Part shown: positions 55,917 through 63,979 of the stretch, in pieces | How the letters are laid out: each line of letters opens with the position of its first letter | How positions within the stretch are numbered: position 1 is the first letter of the stretch | NCBI GenBank assembly: GCA_942492115.1 | Contig: CALODL010000002.1 | Location: forward strand, 248,001-312,000 | Source of the DNA: CALODL01 sp942492115 | GTDB taxonomy: Bacteria; Planctomycetota; Phycisphaerae; UBA1845; CAIVHJ01 | Reading direction: 5' to 3' | Length of the DNA stretch: 64,000 bases | Position numbers and translations under genes: made by a program | The notes under the pieces: generated by a model | Told to the model about the DNA's origin: nothing | The model's input: only the letters and a program-made list of their open reading frames with translations | Database searches by the model: none

Positions 55917-57275
55917 CTATTCGGGCAGACTGCGCCCGTTCCACGGCTCGAAGCCATCCGCGCCATTGAGCACATCGAGTAGACGGAGAACGTCCATGGG
56001 GTTGATGTTCTCGCTGCGGTCGATATCGGTTGCGTGAGGCGGCAGCGCGCGCGTGCCGTTGAGATGATCGAGCAACGCCAGGACATCGAGCGGGCTGACG
56101 GTGCCGTCGCCATCGACATCGCCCGGCAGGTGGGCGATTCGCAGCTGATCACGGGTTGGGAGATAGGTCACATACGTCCACGCACCTGCAGGAATCGCAC
56201 TGTCGAACTGCACCGTGAGCGCGTTTCCGGACAATTCGATAGCGACCACGTCCGGTGCAAACCCTTCGGGCTCCGACGACAGGACAATGTCACCCGTGGC
56301 GATGTTCGCGGGCGGCGCGCCCAGCATCAGCGTGATCGACGACCAGCCCACACGCCGCCGTCCCGTCAGATCAGAGGGCTGGCGTGCGTCGATGGCCTCC
56401 GCCGCCGGTGTGCTGGCGATGATGCCATCGCCTGTTGGAACAGCCAGCGCGATGCCCAGTGGTCGTTCGACATGGACCACAGTCTCGATAGCGGTGCCAT
56501 CGAGGTTGGCCCGCTGGATGAGCCCAGTGCCCAGGTCACTCCAGTACATGAGTCCGTTAACCACATCGAGCGCCAGGCCCTGGACCGAGACGAGCCCGGT
56601 CACGACCAGGGTTTCGACCTCAGTGCCATTGAGGCTGCTGCGATGAATGCAGTCCGCGCCCACGTCGCTCCAGTACATCATCCCCGACTGGGCATCGAGA
56701 GCAATGGCCACAGGATTGGACAGGCCTTTGATGGCAATGTCTTCCTGTGCGCGACCGTTGAGATTCGCGCGGCGGATGCGATGTTGTTGTGCGTCGCTCC
56801 AATAGATTCTGTTTGCGAGTGTGTCGAGGGCCAGTCCGGCGGGCAGTCCCAGGCGGGCGATGATGATCTGCGGTGTGCCGAGGGTGAATCCGCTACGCCA
56901 GATTTCGCCGTGTTCGACGTCGGTCCAGTAGACCGTGTCAGACCGCGGGTCGATCGCGATGGCTCCGGGGTGGGCGGAGCCGGCGATGGGCAATGTTTCG
57001 CGGACGCTGCCGTCGAAGTTGGCCCGATGTATGACAGCATTGCCCAGATCGACCCAGTAAATCTTGCCAGCAGGGTCGACCGCAAGGCCATAAGGGATCG
57101 CCAGGTCGTTGGCTACGATGGCAGGCACGTCGTCCTGCCCCAGCTGCAGGCTGTTGATCCTTCCAGCTCCGTCGTCGATCCAGAACAGCAGCGGCTCCGC
57201 AGCGGCGGCACCGGCTACGGTGACGGCGAGCGTGGCACACATACCAGCGATACACCAAAACAGATTCGTGTTCAA
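55917..57275 (-). CDS. Secreted YWTD (LDL-receptor-like) beta-propeller with type I dockerin
   Basis: A 452-residue protein. The start is uncertain: TTG 57275 gives a full signal peptide ('LFWCIAGMCATLAVTVAGAAAA'), while ATG 57242 is the first ATG. Six blades show the YWTD signature ('KIYWVDLGNAVIHRANFDGS', 'TVYWTDVEHGEIWRSGF', 'RIYWSDAQQHRIRRANLNG', 'MMYWSDVGADCIHRSSLNG', 'LMYWSDLGTGLIQRANLDG'). A beta domain follows, then a two-repeat dockerin ('GDVDGDGTVSPLDVLALLDHLNG' and 'DIDRSENINPMDVLRLLDVLNG', positions ~375-430). Unlike the other dockerin-like loops in the window this is a standard type I form, so it should bind a cohesin domain on another protein. Confidence 0.85.
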   Translation of the reverse strand: MNTNLFWCIAGMCATLAVTVAGAAAAEPLLFWIDDGAGRINSLQLGQDDVPAIVANDLAIPYGLAVDPAGKIYWVDLGNAVIHRANFDGSVRETLPIAGSAHPGAIAIDPRSDTVYWTDVEHGEIWRSGFTLGTPQIIIARLGLPAGLALDTLANRIYWSDAQQHRIRRANLNGRAQEDIAIKGLSNPVAIALDAQSGMMYWSDVGADCIHRSSLNGTEVETLVVTGLVSVQGLALDVVNGLMYWSDLGTGLIQRANLDGTAIETVVHVERPLGIALAVPTGDGIIASTPAAEAIDARQPSDLTGRRRVGWSSITLMLGAPPANIATGDIVLSSEPEGFAPDVVAIELSGNALTVQFDSAIPAGAWTYVTYLPTRDQLRIAHLPGDVDGDGTVSPLDVLALLDHLNGTRALPPHATDIDRSENINPMDVLRLLDVLNGADGFEPWNGRSLPE

Positions 57276-57350
57276 TTCAAGAACCCCGTGTCGAGGGCTG
57301 CATTCTATGGCCGCGGTGCAGGAATGTCGCCCACGGAATCCATGGCCATC

Positions 57351-58409
57351 TCAGACATTGTGCCTGACGGGGTTCCGTCGAATGATGAGACCGGCTGCAG
57401 CAATGATCAACAGGCTGCCAAAGAACCCGATCGCCATTGGCGACAGCGCCGGTGCGATCTCGTGCGGCACGAAGCTGTCCATTGCAGTGGTGGGTTCGAG
57501 TCCCTGAACCACGCCTCCCGCGGGTGCGAGAATGCGGTCGTCGAGGGCGACTGCCGCGATTCCGTGGCGCGGCCGTGGCATGGGCGGGGCAGCCAGCCAT
57601 GTGTCGAGCGTGACGTCATAGGCCTCGTGGACATCGAACAGTTGAGGAATCTCGCCACCCGCGACATGAATATAGTGGCCAAGGGTTGCGCACATCGTGG
57701 CGCTGCGCGCCGTCGGCATTGAGGCCATGACGGTCCAGCTGTCGAGGGCCGGGTCGTAGCGCTCATTGGCCGCAGTCGATACTCCGCTACGCCCGCCGAG
57801 GACATATATGAACGGACCGGCCACGGCTGCATTGAGATGCTCTCGTGGGGTCGGCATGTTCGCGCCGCTGGACCACGCCATTGCTTCCGGGTCATAGATG
57901 AAGGTGGTGGCCTGCGCCTGGCCGCCCGGATTGGCACCACCGAACAGGTAGATGCGCCCCTCGAAGCTCACCGCCCAGGGGGCTCCGCGTGGCGCCGGCA
58001 ATGCCGGGCCAGCGGTCCACGCGCTCGTCGCCGGATCGAAGACGTAGACTTCGTCGCGGGCGCTGAAGTCGCCGCTGTAGCCGCCGATGACCCACAGTTT
58101 CCCGTCCAGGGCAACGACGGCCGCGTGGTCGAGTCCGACCGGCATGTCCGGGGCGGCGCTCCACGTGTTGGATGCAATGTCGTACGCTTCAACCGATGGC
58201 GTGGCCATCAGGGGCAGGCCTTCGAGCAGGCCTCCGACGACGTAGACCGTGTCGCCGATGCGCGCCGCACCGGTTTCCTGGCGTGCGAGCGTCAACGGTG
58301 CCAGGTCGATCCAATCGCCCTCGACTTGCGCCGGGGCATCGGCCGCGCAACCGGTGAGGAGGGCGGTCACGATGGCGATGTGTGGGTGTCGACGCATGAG
58401 GGCCATCAT
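57351..58409 (-). CDS. Kelch-repeat lipoprotein with CTERM-like C-terminal helix
   Basis: A 352-residue protein with a lipoprotein leader ('IAIVTALLTGC', Cys21). Six kelch motifs fill ~30-300 ('VYVVGGLLEGLPLM', 'LWVIGGYSGDFSARDEVYVFD', 'IYLFGGANPGG', 'IYVLGGRSGVSTAANERYDP', 'IHVAGGEIPQ'), forming a six-bladed propeller for protein or glycan binding. The C-terminus 'ALSPMAIGFFGSLLIIAAAG' followed by LIIRR resembles an IPTL-CTERM sorting signal: short motif, hydrophobic helix, two Arg. Having both a lipobox and a CTERM-like end is odd; the C-terminal helix could also be an ordinary anchor. Confidence 0.82.
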   Translation of the reverse strand: MMALMRRHPHIAIVTALLTGCAADAPAQVEGDWIDLAPLTLARQETGAARIGDTVYVVGGLLEGLPLMATPSVEAYDIASNTWSAAPDMPVGLDHAAVVALDGKLWVIGGYSGDFSARDEVYVFDPATSAWTAGPALPAPRGAPWAVSFEGRIYLFGGANPGGQAQATTFIYDPEAMAWSSGANMPTPREHLNAAVAGPFIYVLGGRSGVSTAANERYDPALDSWTVMASMPTARSATMCATLGHYIHVAGGEIPQLFDVHEAYDVTLDTWLAAPPMPRPRHGIAAVALDDRILAPAGGVVQGLEPTTAMDSFVPHEIAPALSPMAIGFFGSLLIIAAAGLIIRRNPVRHNV

Positions 58410-58505
58410 ACCCTGTGTCGTCCCGTGGCGGGTCGATCGTTTTGTCGCGGCCAGCGCACAGCGGCCGGTGCCGCCGCTCGGGCACGATGCTCCGTTTCTG
58501 CTGCA

Positions 58506-59663
58506 TTACTCCGTCGGCACCGTGCGGTACTTCCAGTACTTCGCGGGCATTTCGGTGGCCATCTTCAACGCCCCGTTGGCTCCGGCGTACATGGGTTCTT
58601 CGACCGCGGTGACCCGGCCACCGCCGAGAGTACTGAGCCCGTTCTCGACGAGCAGACTGAGGCCATTGAGGCAGCTGCCACCGCCCGCCAGGATGACGTT
58701 GTTGCGCAGTCGCGCCTGGAATTCAGGGTCGAAGGTTCCGATGAGCGTATGGATCGCTTCGATGATCTCGGGGACGATGCTGGTGCAGGCTTCCCGCAGC
58801 GGTTCCGTGATGTCGTACTCACTGGGGCGGCCCATGTCGGTGAGCGTGACGATGCATTGCTGGTTCGTATCGCTGACGAATCCGTATTTTTCTTTGAATT
58901 GGCGCGCCATGTTACGCGTCACTTGCACCTGGGGAAACGCTTCGACGATCTTCTCTTCGAGACGAACATCGACGGTGTCGCCGCCGTGGTACAGGGTGAT
59001 CTGGTCGCTCTCCTCGGGCATGGTTCCATGCATCCGACACAGGTCGGTCGTGCCCGCACCGATGTCGACGATCAACGCTTCGCTGAGGACGCCCAGGCCA
59101 TAGGCCACCGAGAAGGGTTCAGATGCCACCATTGCAGAGCTGACCAGCGGCTTGACGGCCTTGAGGATTGCCCGCTGGTTTTCGATGGACGCGCGGGCCG
59201 GGACCCCGATGACGGCGTAGACGGCACGGCCGCGCGTCGGGCCGCAGGCGTCGATGACCGCTTTCAGCAATGCCTGCACGGCAACCTCGCACCGGGGGTC
59301 GTCGGTATCGATGACGCCGCGCTTGAGTGGCTGAACCATGTCGAGTGCCAGGCGATTGTCCAGGGCCTCGTCGCCCAGCAGCACATCGTGACCGAGGCGC
59401 TTGCGCGCGATGACGTCCTTTGGATAACCCACCCATGACCGAATGGTGTGGCGTTGACCGTTGCTCGCGGAGATCGAGGTCCGTGACGTGCCGAGGTCGA
59501 TCCCGATGTACAGGGCGTACTCACCATACCCCATCGGCATGGTCGTATCATCGTGGCCCTCGGCCAAGCGGCCGGCGACCGGGCGGGTGGCCGCGGTCTC
59601 ATCGCCGTGGCTCTCGGTGAACTCGGTCGAGTCCAGGGTGCTGTGTGTGTTTTCTTCGGACAT
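58506..59663 (-). CDS. MamK-like bacterial actin
   Basis: A 385-residue actin-superfamily ATPase. ATG 59663 was chosen over 59672 because AAAGGA then lies at the right distance. An acidic, disordered-looking extension (~1-48) is followed by 'LYIGIDLGTSRTSISASNGQ' (phosphate-1 loop), 'SWVGYPKDVIARKRLG' and 'GDEALDNRLALDMVQPLKRGVI', a run characteristic of MamK. Phosphate-2 'LIVDIGAGTTDLC' and adenosine motif 'ILAGGGSCLNGLSLL' are intact, so ATP binding and polymerisation are expected. MamK forms filaments aligning magnetosomes, but no other mam gene is present and MamK-like proteins also occur in non-magnetic bacteria. Two small genes lie upstream on the same strand with short gaps and probably form an operon with it. 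Confidence 0.88.
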   Translation of the reverse strand: MSEENTHSTLDSTEFTESHGDETAATRPVAGRLAEGHDDTTMPMGYGEYALYIGIDLGTSRTSISASNGQRHTIRSWVGYPKDVIARKRLGHDVLLGDEALDNRLALDMVQPLKRGVIDTDDPRCEVAVQALLKAVIDACGPTRGRAVYAVIGVPARASIENQRAILKAVKPLVSSAMVASEPFSVAYGLGVLSEALIVDIGAGTTDLCRMHGTMPEESDQITLYHGGDTVDVRLEEKIVEAFPQVQVTRNMARQFKEKYGFVSDTNQQCIVTLTDMGRPSEYDITEPLREACTSIVPEIIEAIHTLIGTFDPEFQARLRNNVILAGGGSCLNGLSLLVENGLSTLGGGRVTAVEEPMYAGANGALKMATEMPAKYWKYRTVPTE

Positions 59664-59690
59664 CGTTGTCATCCTTTCATGCCTTGTCAG

Positions 59691-60197
59691 TCACTCGGTC
59701 GTCCGCTCGTCGTCGTCCTCGAGTGACTGCCAGAGGGCGAGATTGTTATTGAATATCTGTTCAAGGATGCCGTCCTTGCCGCCGTCCTCGGAAGAGGACT
59801 GTCGCGGGGGCGGGGGCGGCTGTACCGTCATGTGTGCTGGGCCCGCCATCGGAGCAGGGCCCGTCAACGGAGGCGGCGGAGTGACTGCCGTGGATGGGCT
59901 CGAGGCCACCCGTGCCCGAAGGTCGGCGATTTGGGCTTCGAGGCTGGACATTCGCAGGATGAGGCTGAGCAGCGCCTTGCCACCGGCCTGTCCGGATTGG
60001 TCGACCAGCGCTTCGATCTCGCGCGGAGACAATCCCAGGCCGGGTTCGTCGGGATTGGCAAACGCCACGGGCACGTCGTCGGGTGGCTGCGGAATGGTCG
60101 CAGAATGCGGGGCCGGCGGTGACACCGCCCGGGCATTCGCAATCCAGGCGCGCTGGCGGTCCTTGAGGGCTTGCAATGTGATGAGCAGCACGGCCAT
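59691..60197 (-). CDS. Uncharacterised 168-residue protein upstream of the MamK-like gene
   Basis: Starts at ATG 60197 with GAAGG ten bases upstream, and ends 27 bases before the MamK-like start. It has a charged N-terminal helix ('LQALKDRQRAWIANAR'), a Pro-rich link, a middle helical part ('GLSPREIEALVDQSGQAGGKALLSLILRMSSLEAQIADLRARV', positions ~55-97) that looks coiled-coil, a Pro-rich linker with two poly-Pro runs, and a conserved-looking end 'GILEQIFNNNLALWQSL'. There are no membrane helices. The coiled coil plus flexible arm suggests an adaptor for the actin filament; this is inferred from position only. Not recognised as a known family. Confidence 0.65.
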   Translation of the reverse strand: MAVLLITLQALKDRQRAWIANARAVSPPAPHSATIPQPPDDVPVAFANPDEPGLGLSPREIEALVDQSGQAGGKALLSLILRMSSLEAQIADLRARVASSPSTAVTPPPPLTGPAPMAGPAHMTVQPPPPPRQSSSEDGGKDGILEQIFNNNLALWQSLEDDDERTTE

Positions 60198-60234
60198 TCC
60201 GTCGGCCTTCGTGTGAATCAGCGGCTTCCAGCCG

Positions 60235-60489
60235 TCAGCATTCTATTTCGAGATCCAGGTTCGCGGCGGTCATGCGCGCCACGGATAAAGAGACGTAGGG
60301 GTCCAGACTCAGAACCGTCACCATGGGGGGGGCATCGGCCGGGGGTTCGGAAATGCCGTCGGCGCCCTGACCGTCGTCATCGGGCACGACGCGCAGCAGA
60401 TCACCGTTCCAATGGCACAGGTAAGCGCCCGGACGGTCGATGTCGCTGAGTTGAATGCGTTGCCCGACGCGTTGCACGCGTGTCTCCAC
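60235..60489 (-). CDS. Small uncharacterised protein, paralogue of the gene at 60698
   Basis: An 84-residue protein starting with GTG at 60489. No clear Shine-Dalgarno is visible. It is similar along its whole length to the 92-residue protein encoded divergently at 60698-60976. Shared elements are 'PGAYLCHWNGDLLRVVPD' versus 'PGTYVCNWSGHLLRVPPD', 'DPYVSLSVARMTAANLDLEI' versus 'DPYVPLTKARLLAANCDIAI', and a middle 'MVT' segment. Nothing suggests export. It precedes the 168-residue gene and MamK-like gene with a 37-base gap, so it is probably the first gene of that operon. The function is unknown. Confidence 0.7.
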   Translation of the reverse strand: METRVQRVGQRIQLSDIDRPGAYLCHWNGDLLRVVPDDDGQGADGISEPPADAPPMVTVLSLDPYVSLSVARMTAANLDLEIEC

Positions 60490-60697
60490 AGTCTGACAGG
60501 CATTGTTGTATCACAGTGCGTCGTCAGTTCAAAGACACTTCGAGGCCCGTTCTGTGAGCAAATGGCAAATCACAACGCGGCGCTGCGAGGCATGCGTCTG
60601 CCGCCTCGACGATCCTTTCTTTGAAGGCCATTGACAGGGCCCGCGCCGCCCGGTTTACTCAGCACTGCACCCTCAACTCAGGAAAGGAGTCCGCCTG

Positions 60698-60976
60698 ATG
60701 AACATCGATAGCACTCACCAGGGGTTTGGCGACACCACGGCAGTCGGGCAGGTCCTGCCGTTCGACAAGATCAATTCACCGGGAACCTACGTGTGCAACT
60801 GGAGTGGTCACCTGTTGCGCGTTCCGCCCGACGCCGTAACACCCGGTCGCAGCCCGTTGATGAATCTCGTGGGGACGGAGACCCTGATGGTCACGCGTAT
60901 CGCCGACGATCCCTACGTGCCGCTGACCAAGGCGCGCCTGCTCGCGGCCAACTGCGACATCGCGATCAACTTCTGA
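60698..60976 (+). CDS. Small uncharacterised protein, divergent paralogue of 60235-60489
   Basis: A 92-residue protein starting at ATG 60698 with AAAGGAG at 60682-60688. Conserved core: 'GQVLPFDKINSPGTYVCNWSGHLLRV' (positions ~17-42), then 'LMVTRIADDPYVPLTKARLLAANCDIAINF' to the end. The cysteines in 'YVCNW' and 'ANCDI' are not both kept in the paralogue ('YLCHW', 'ANLDL'). It is all-beta by pattern, without signal peptide or membrane helix. The paralogous pair flanks the putative promoter region of the MamK-like operon, so the two may be alternately or jointly expressed. No family was recognised. Confidence 0.75.
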   Translation: MNIDSTHQGFGDTTAVGQVLPFDKINSPGTYVCNWSGHLLRVPPDAVTPGRSPLMNLVGTETLMVTRIADDPYVPLTKARLLAANCDIAINF

Positions 60977-61081
60977 CGCTGCCGGCGCGGTCTGACCTGG
61001 GAAGCGGTTGACTCTGTGCGGCGCGCGCTCACTGCATGGCCCACGCCCGTTGGTCCGGCATGCCGAGGCCGACCACTCGGA

Positions 61082-63463
61082 TCAGCGCTGCCGCGCCCGC
61101 ATGCGGACGACCGTGATTCGCGCCGGTGCGACACTGACGACGGCAATGCGCGTCTGAGGGGCCGTCGGGAACAGGAACGTCCGATGGGTCGGGTCGTTCG
61201 GGTCGGCCAACGGTTCGATTGCGAACGTGCCGCGGGCGTCGGCACTGACACGGTAGGTGAACGTCGCGAGGTACGCTCCGGTCGGGGATGCGATCCCAGG
61301 TGTGTCCAGGCCAGCGACCATCTGGGCCGTAGCAGTGTTGAAGGCCACCCAATGACCGACACGGTTGAATGCGTGGTCGGCCCGGGGCCGGGGGGCAATC
61401 GCCACGTCAACGAGGGTCAACGAACCGCTGCGACCGCCCGAAACACCCATATGTAGCTGATAGCCCCGCAGGTCATTCAGGGGCCCATCGAGCATGACCT
61501 CGACTGCCACGGTGTCACCCGGGGCCACCCGGCCGAGCACCGGCCGGGCCGCGAGCCGGACACGTTCGGACACCGCGATGTGGGTCGTGCCGGTGGGCGC
61601 GGGCCCGCCATCTTCCGGACAGCTGCACCCGGATAACCCGCCAAACGCATTCAGCGCTGCGAATGCATCGTTGCCATCGCATACGCCGTCCGGGGCACAA
61701 TCACCGAATTGACCTCCGGCATCGACGTTGAGTGCTACGGGCGGATGATTCGGGTGGGGTTCACAGGCATATGCCGCACCGCCGTTGGGGTCTGTATTGG
61801 CAAAACAGTTGAGCGCGTGGTTGCGGTCATTGTTGTCAGCTGTCCCGTCGGGCGCACAGTCCCCGAATTGTCCGCCCATGTCGGCGAAGGGTACGTCCGT
61901 CCCCGCACAGACGCCGTCAATGCACGCCCACCAGATGCAGTTGTCGTCGCGGATGTCATCGCCGTTCACGTCCGCACAGTCGGACAGGTCGACGCAGTCG
62001 GGTTGAACGTTGGGGCCGCCGTTCGACCAGATGCTGACGGTGTCGGCGATCTCGTCGATCAAGGCCAGATCGAGGTCGCCATCGTTGTCGATGTCCATGG
62101 CAAGAGCGCACGACGCGTTCGCCGGCGCGAGGAATTCACGGTCGAAAGTGAACGTTCCATCTCCGTCATTGGTGTACATGAACCAGTCTCCGCCAAAGCT
62201 GGCATTGACCCAGTCGAGGTCACCGTCCCCATCGAGATCGCCGAGATCGGTCGCCAGCGAGAAGGGATCGGTCGGATAGGTGTCTGCGGCTCCCAGGTCT
62301 CCGGTCCCGTCACCATGCAGGATCAGGCCGTTGCTGGTGTTGACGAGGGCGACGTCTTCGTGACCGTCGTTGTCGACATCACCGGTGACCAGCATCCAGG
62401 CCCGTCCGCTGTGGGCGTTTTCGGACACGATCGAGAAGGTGCCGTCGCCGTTGCCGCGGTGTACGATCACTTCATTCTGACAGCCGACGACAAGATCGAG
62501 AATACCGTCCTCGTCCAGGTCCGCGGCCGCCAGGCCCCATTCACTCGTGCCCCCGCCGTCGAACGACGTCGGCCCGGAAAACGTTCCCGTTCCATCATTC
62601 AGCATGATTGTCAGCGTACCGCTGCCGTTGTTGGTGTTGACCACGTCGATGTCGCCGTCACCGTCGGCGTCGAGCACGGCGATTCCGCGCGGCGTGCTGC
62701 CGACCACGATGAATTGTTGTGGTCCAAACGTGCCGTCGCCGTTGCCCAGTACGATCGAGACGCTGGAATTCTGGGTATTGGCCGTGCAGAAATCGGCGTT
62801 GCCGTCGCGGTTGAAGTCACTGGGCTCCGAGGGGCTCGGGACCCCGCCGGTGGTGGCGGTGATTGGCGTCAGGACGTCATCGAAGCTGCCCAGCCCATCG
62901 GCGCTGTTCAGGAGCACGCGGATGTCGTTGGTGTCCTCGTTGACCGTGGAGATATCGAGCCAACCGTCGTTGTTGAGATCCGTGGCATTGCCACCGTATG
63001 GGCGGCTGGACTCGAGACCGACGTTCGTGGACAGCACGTCGATTTCCGTGAAGTCCATCGACGCCGGGGCCGAAGCGGTCCAGAACTGGAACGAGTAACC
63101 GGCAGAGCGCAGGAACGTCCCGTCCATGGCCTCCAGGTCATGGGACAGGATGACCATGACCATCTCGCCGGGGCTGAACGGTTGGTCGGGAGTCAACGTG
63201 ACACTCTGATTGCCGTTCGAGAAGGAGAAGGCTCCGGACACGGTTCCACTCCACTTGCCAAACGCCCAGAAACTGCCCAGGGCGGTGACGGATCCGGGCT
63301 CTATCGGGCGGTCGAAATGAACCACGATCGGGCTGTCGACCGCGGCAGTCACCGTTCGGGCAGGCGGCTCTACATTGGTGACCGTGAGCTGGTCGCCGGC
63401 CGAGACGGTACTGGCCAACACGCAGGTCACGGCCCACGATGACAGGAACTTGTGGTCGGTCAT
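61082..63463 (-). CDS. Secreted FG-GAP/VCBS propeller protein with Ig-like N-domain and shared C-terminal module
   Basis: A 793-residue protein starting at ATG 63463, preceded by GGAGGGG; the upstream in-frame part is not used. The signal peptide ends 'LASTVSAG'. Residues ~22-125 form an SbsA-like Ig domain ('IVVHFDRPIEPGSVTALGSF', 'SPGEMVMVILSHDLEAMDG'). Residues ~140-480 form an FG-GAP/VCBS seven-bladed propeller with Ca loops ('DLNNDGWLDIS', 'DFNRDGNADFC', 'DADGDGDIDVV', 'DLDEDGILDLV', 'DVDNDGHEDVA', 'DLDGDGDLDWV', 'DIDNDGDLDLA'). From ~492 the module shared with the 32346 and 42998 proteins follows, with two dockerin-like loops and the cohesin-like beta domain, ending in a basic tail. Confidence 0.87.
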   Translation of the reverse strand: MTDHKFLSSWAVTCVLASTVSAGDQLTVTNVEPPARTVTAAVDSPIVVHFDRPIEPGSVTALGSFWAFGKWSGTVSGAFSFSNGNQSVTLTPDQPFSPGEMVMVILSHDLEAMDGTFLRSAGYSFQFWTASAPASMDFTEIDVLSTNVGLESSRPYGGNATDLNNDGWLDISTVNEDTNDIRVLLNSADGLGSFDDVLTPITATTGGVPSPSEPSDFNRDGNADFCTANTQNSSVSIVLGNGDGTFGPQQFIVVGSTPRGIAVLDADGDGDIDVVNTNNGSGTLTIMLNDGTGTFSGPTSFDGGGTSEWGLAAADLDEDGILDLVVGCQNEVIVHRGNGDGTFSIVSENAHSGRAWMLVTGDVDNDGHEDVALVNTSNGLILHGDGTGDLGAADTYPTDPFSLATDLGDLDGDGDLDWVNASFGGDWFMYTNDGDGTFTFDREFLAPANASCALAMDIDNDGDLDLALIDEIADTVSIWSNGGPNVQPDCVDLSDCADVNGDDIRDDNCIWWACIDGVCAGTDVPFADMGGQFGDCAPDGTADNNDRNHALNCFANTDPNGGAAYACEPHPNHPPVALNVDAGGQFGDCAPDGVCDGNDAFAALNAFGGLSGCSCPEDGGPAPTGTTHIAVSERVRLAARPVLGRVAPGDTVAVEVMLDGPLNDLRGYQLHMGVSGGRSGSLTLVDVAIAPRPRADHAFNRVGHWVAFNTATAQMVAGLDTPGIASPTGAYLATFTYRVSADARGTFAIEPLADPNDPTHRTFLFPTAPQTRIAVVSVAPARITVVRMRARQR

Positions 63464-63979
63464 TGAGTTACCCCTCCATATCAGGTTCACGGGCGCTCCC
63501 CCGATGATACAGGATGATCGCATGGTGTCACCGCGGATTCCCGGGGCCCGGGGCACCCCATTCTTGATCAGCGGCCCAGGATGCCGGGTCCCCGCGGTGG
63601 TCGACGGTGGCCAACGCCCTCGGCCCCATCAGGCCTGAGCAACAGCACTCTCTTTTAGGGGCCAATGTTGTCAAGAGCACTAGAATCAGATACATATGGC
63701 TGTTGGGGACTCCTTCGAAATAACCCTTTGTTGCATTGCATTCCCCCGATGTCGCGGCACGGCGACTCGGTATTTCGAGCTGGAACCCCTCTTCCTGATG
63801 GAACGGCGTCTCGAACAGTGAGCAGGGCGTCGCGCTCCCGGCCGGGATCCACGGATCGGACCTCGGCGTAAATCCTGTCGCTGCTGGGTGTTACTGCGAC
63901 AGGGGCAGGCCGTGAGTTTAATTGCCGCTCCAGAGGAGTTAATCTGGAGTCGTGCACCCCCCACAATGGAGGCTGAAGA
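63464..63979. other. Gene-free divergent region with a perfect inverted repeat before the last gene
   Basis: No convincing gene was found in these 516 bases. The part near 63500-63600 has GC-rich hairpin potential. CTCCAGA at 63928-63934 and its reverse complement at 63943-63949 form an inverted repeat with an 8-base spacer, 31 bases before the final start codon. It could be an operator or a leader hairpin. ATGGAGG at 63966-63972 is a Shine-Dalgarno sequence. Confidence 0.45.

Noticed and set aside
56034..59438. Plus-strand frames of 562 and 533 codons opposite the YWTD, kelch and MamK-like genes
   Set aside because: Shadow frames spanning several real minus-strand genes and their gaps, without domains.
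58506..59663. Calling a magnetosome gene cluster on the basis of the MamK-like protein
   Set aside because: No other mam, mad or man gene is recognisable within the window, and MamK-like actins occur outside magnetotactic bacteria.
61709..63442. 577-codon plus-strand open frame opposite the FG-GAP protein
   Set aside because: Antisense shadow of a Ca-loop-rich coding region. It has no recognisable motif or ribosome binding site, and the minus strand carries a complete exoprotein.
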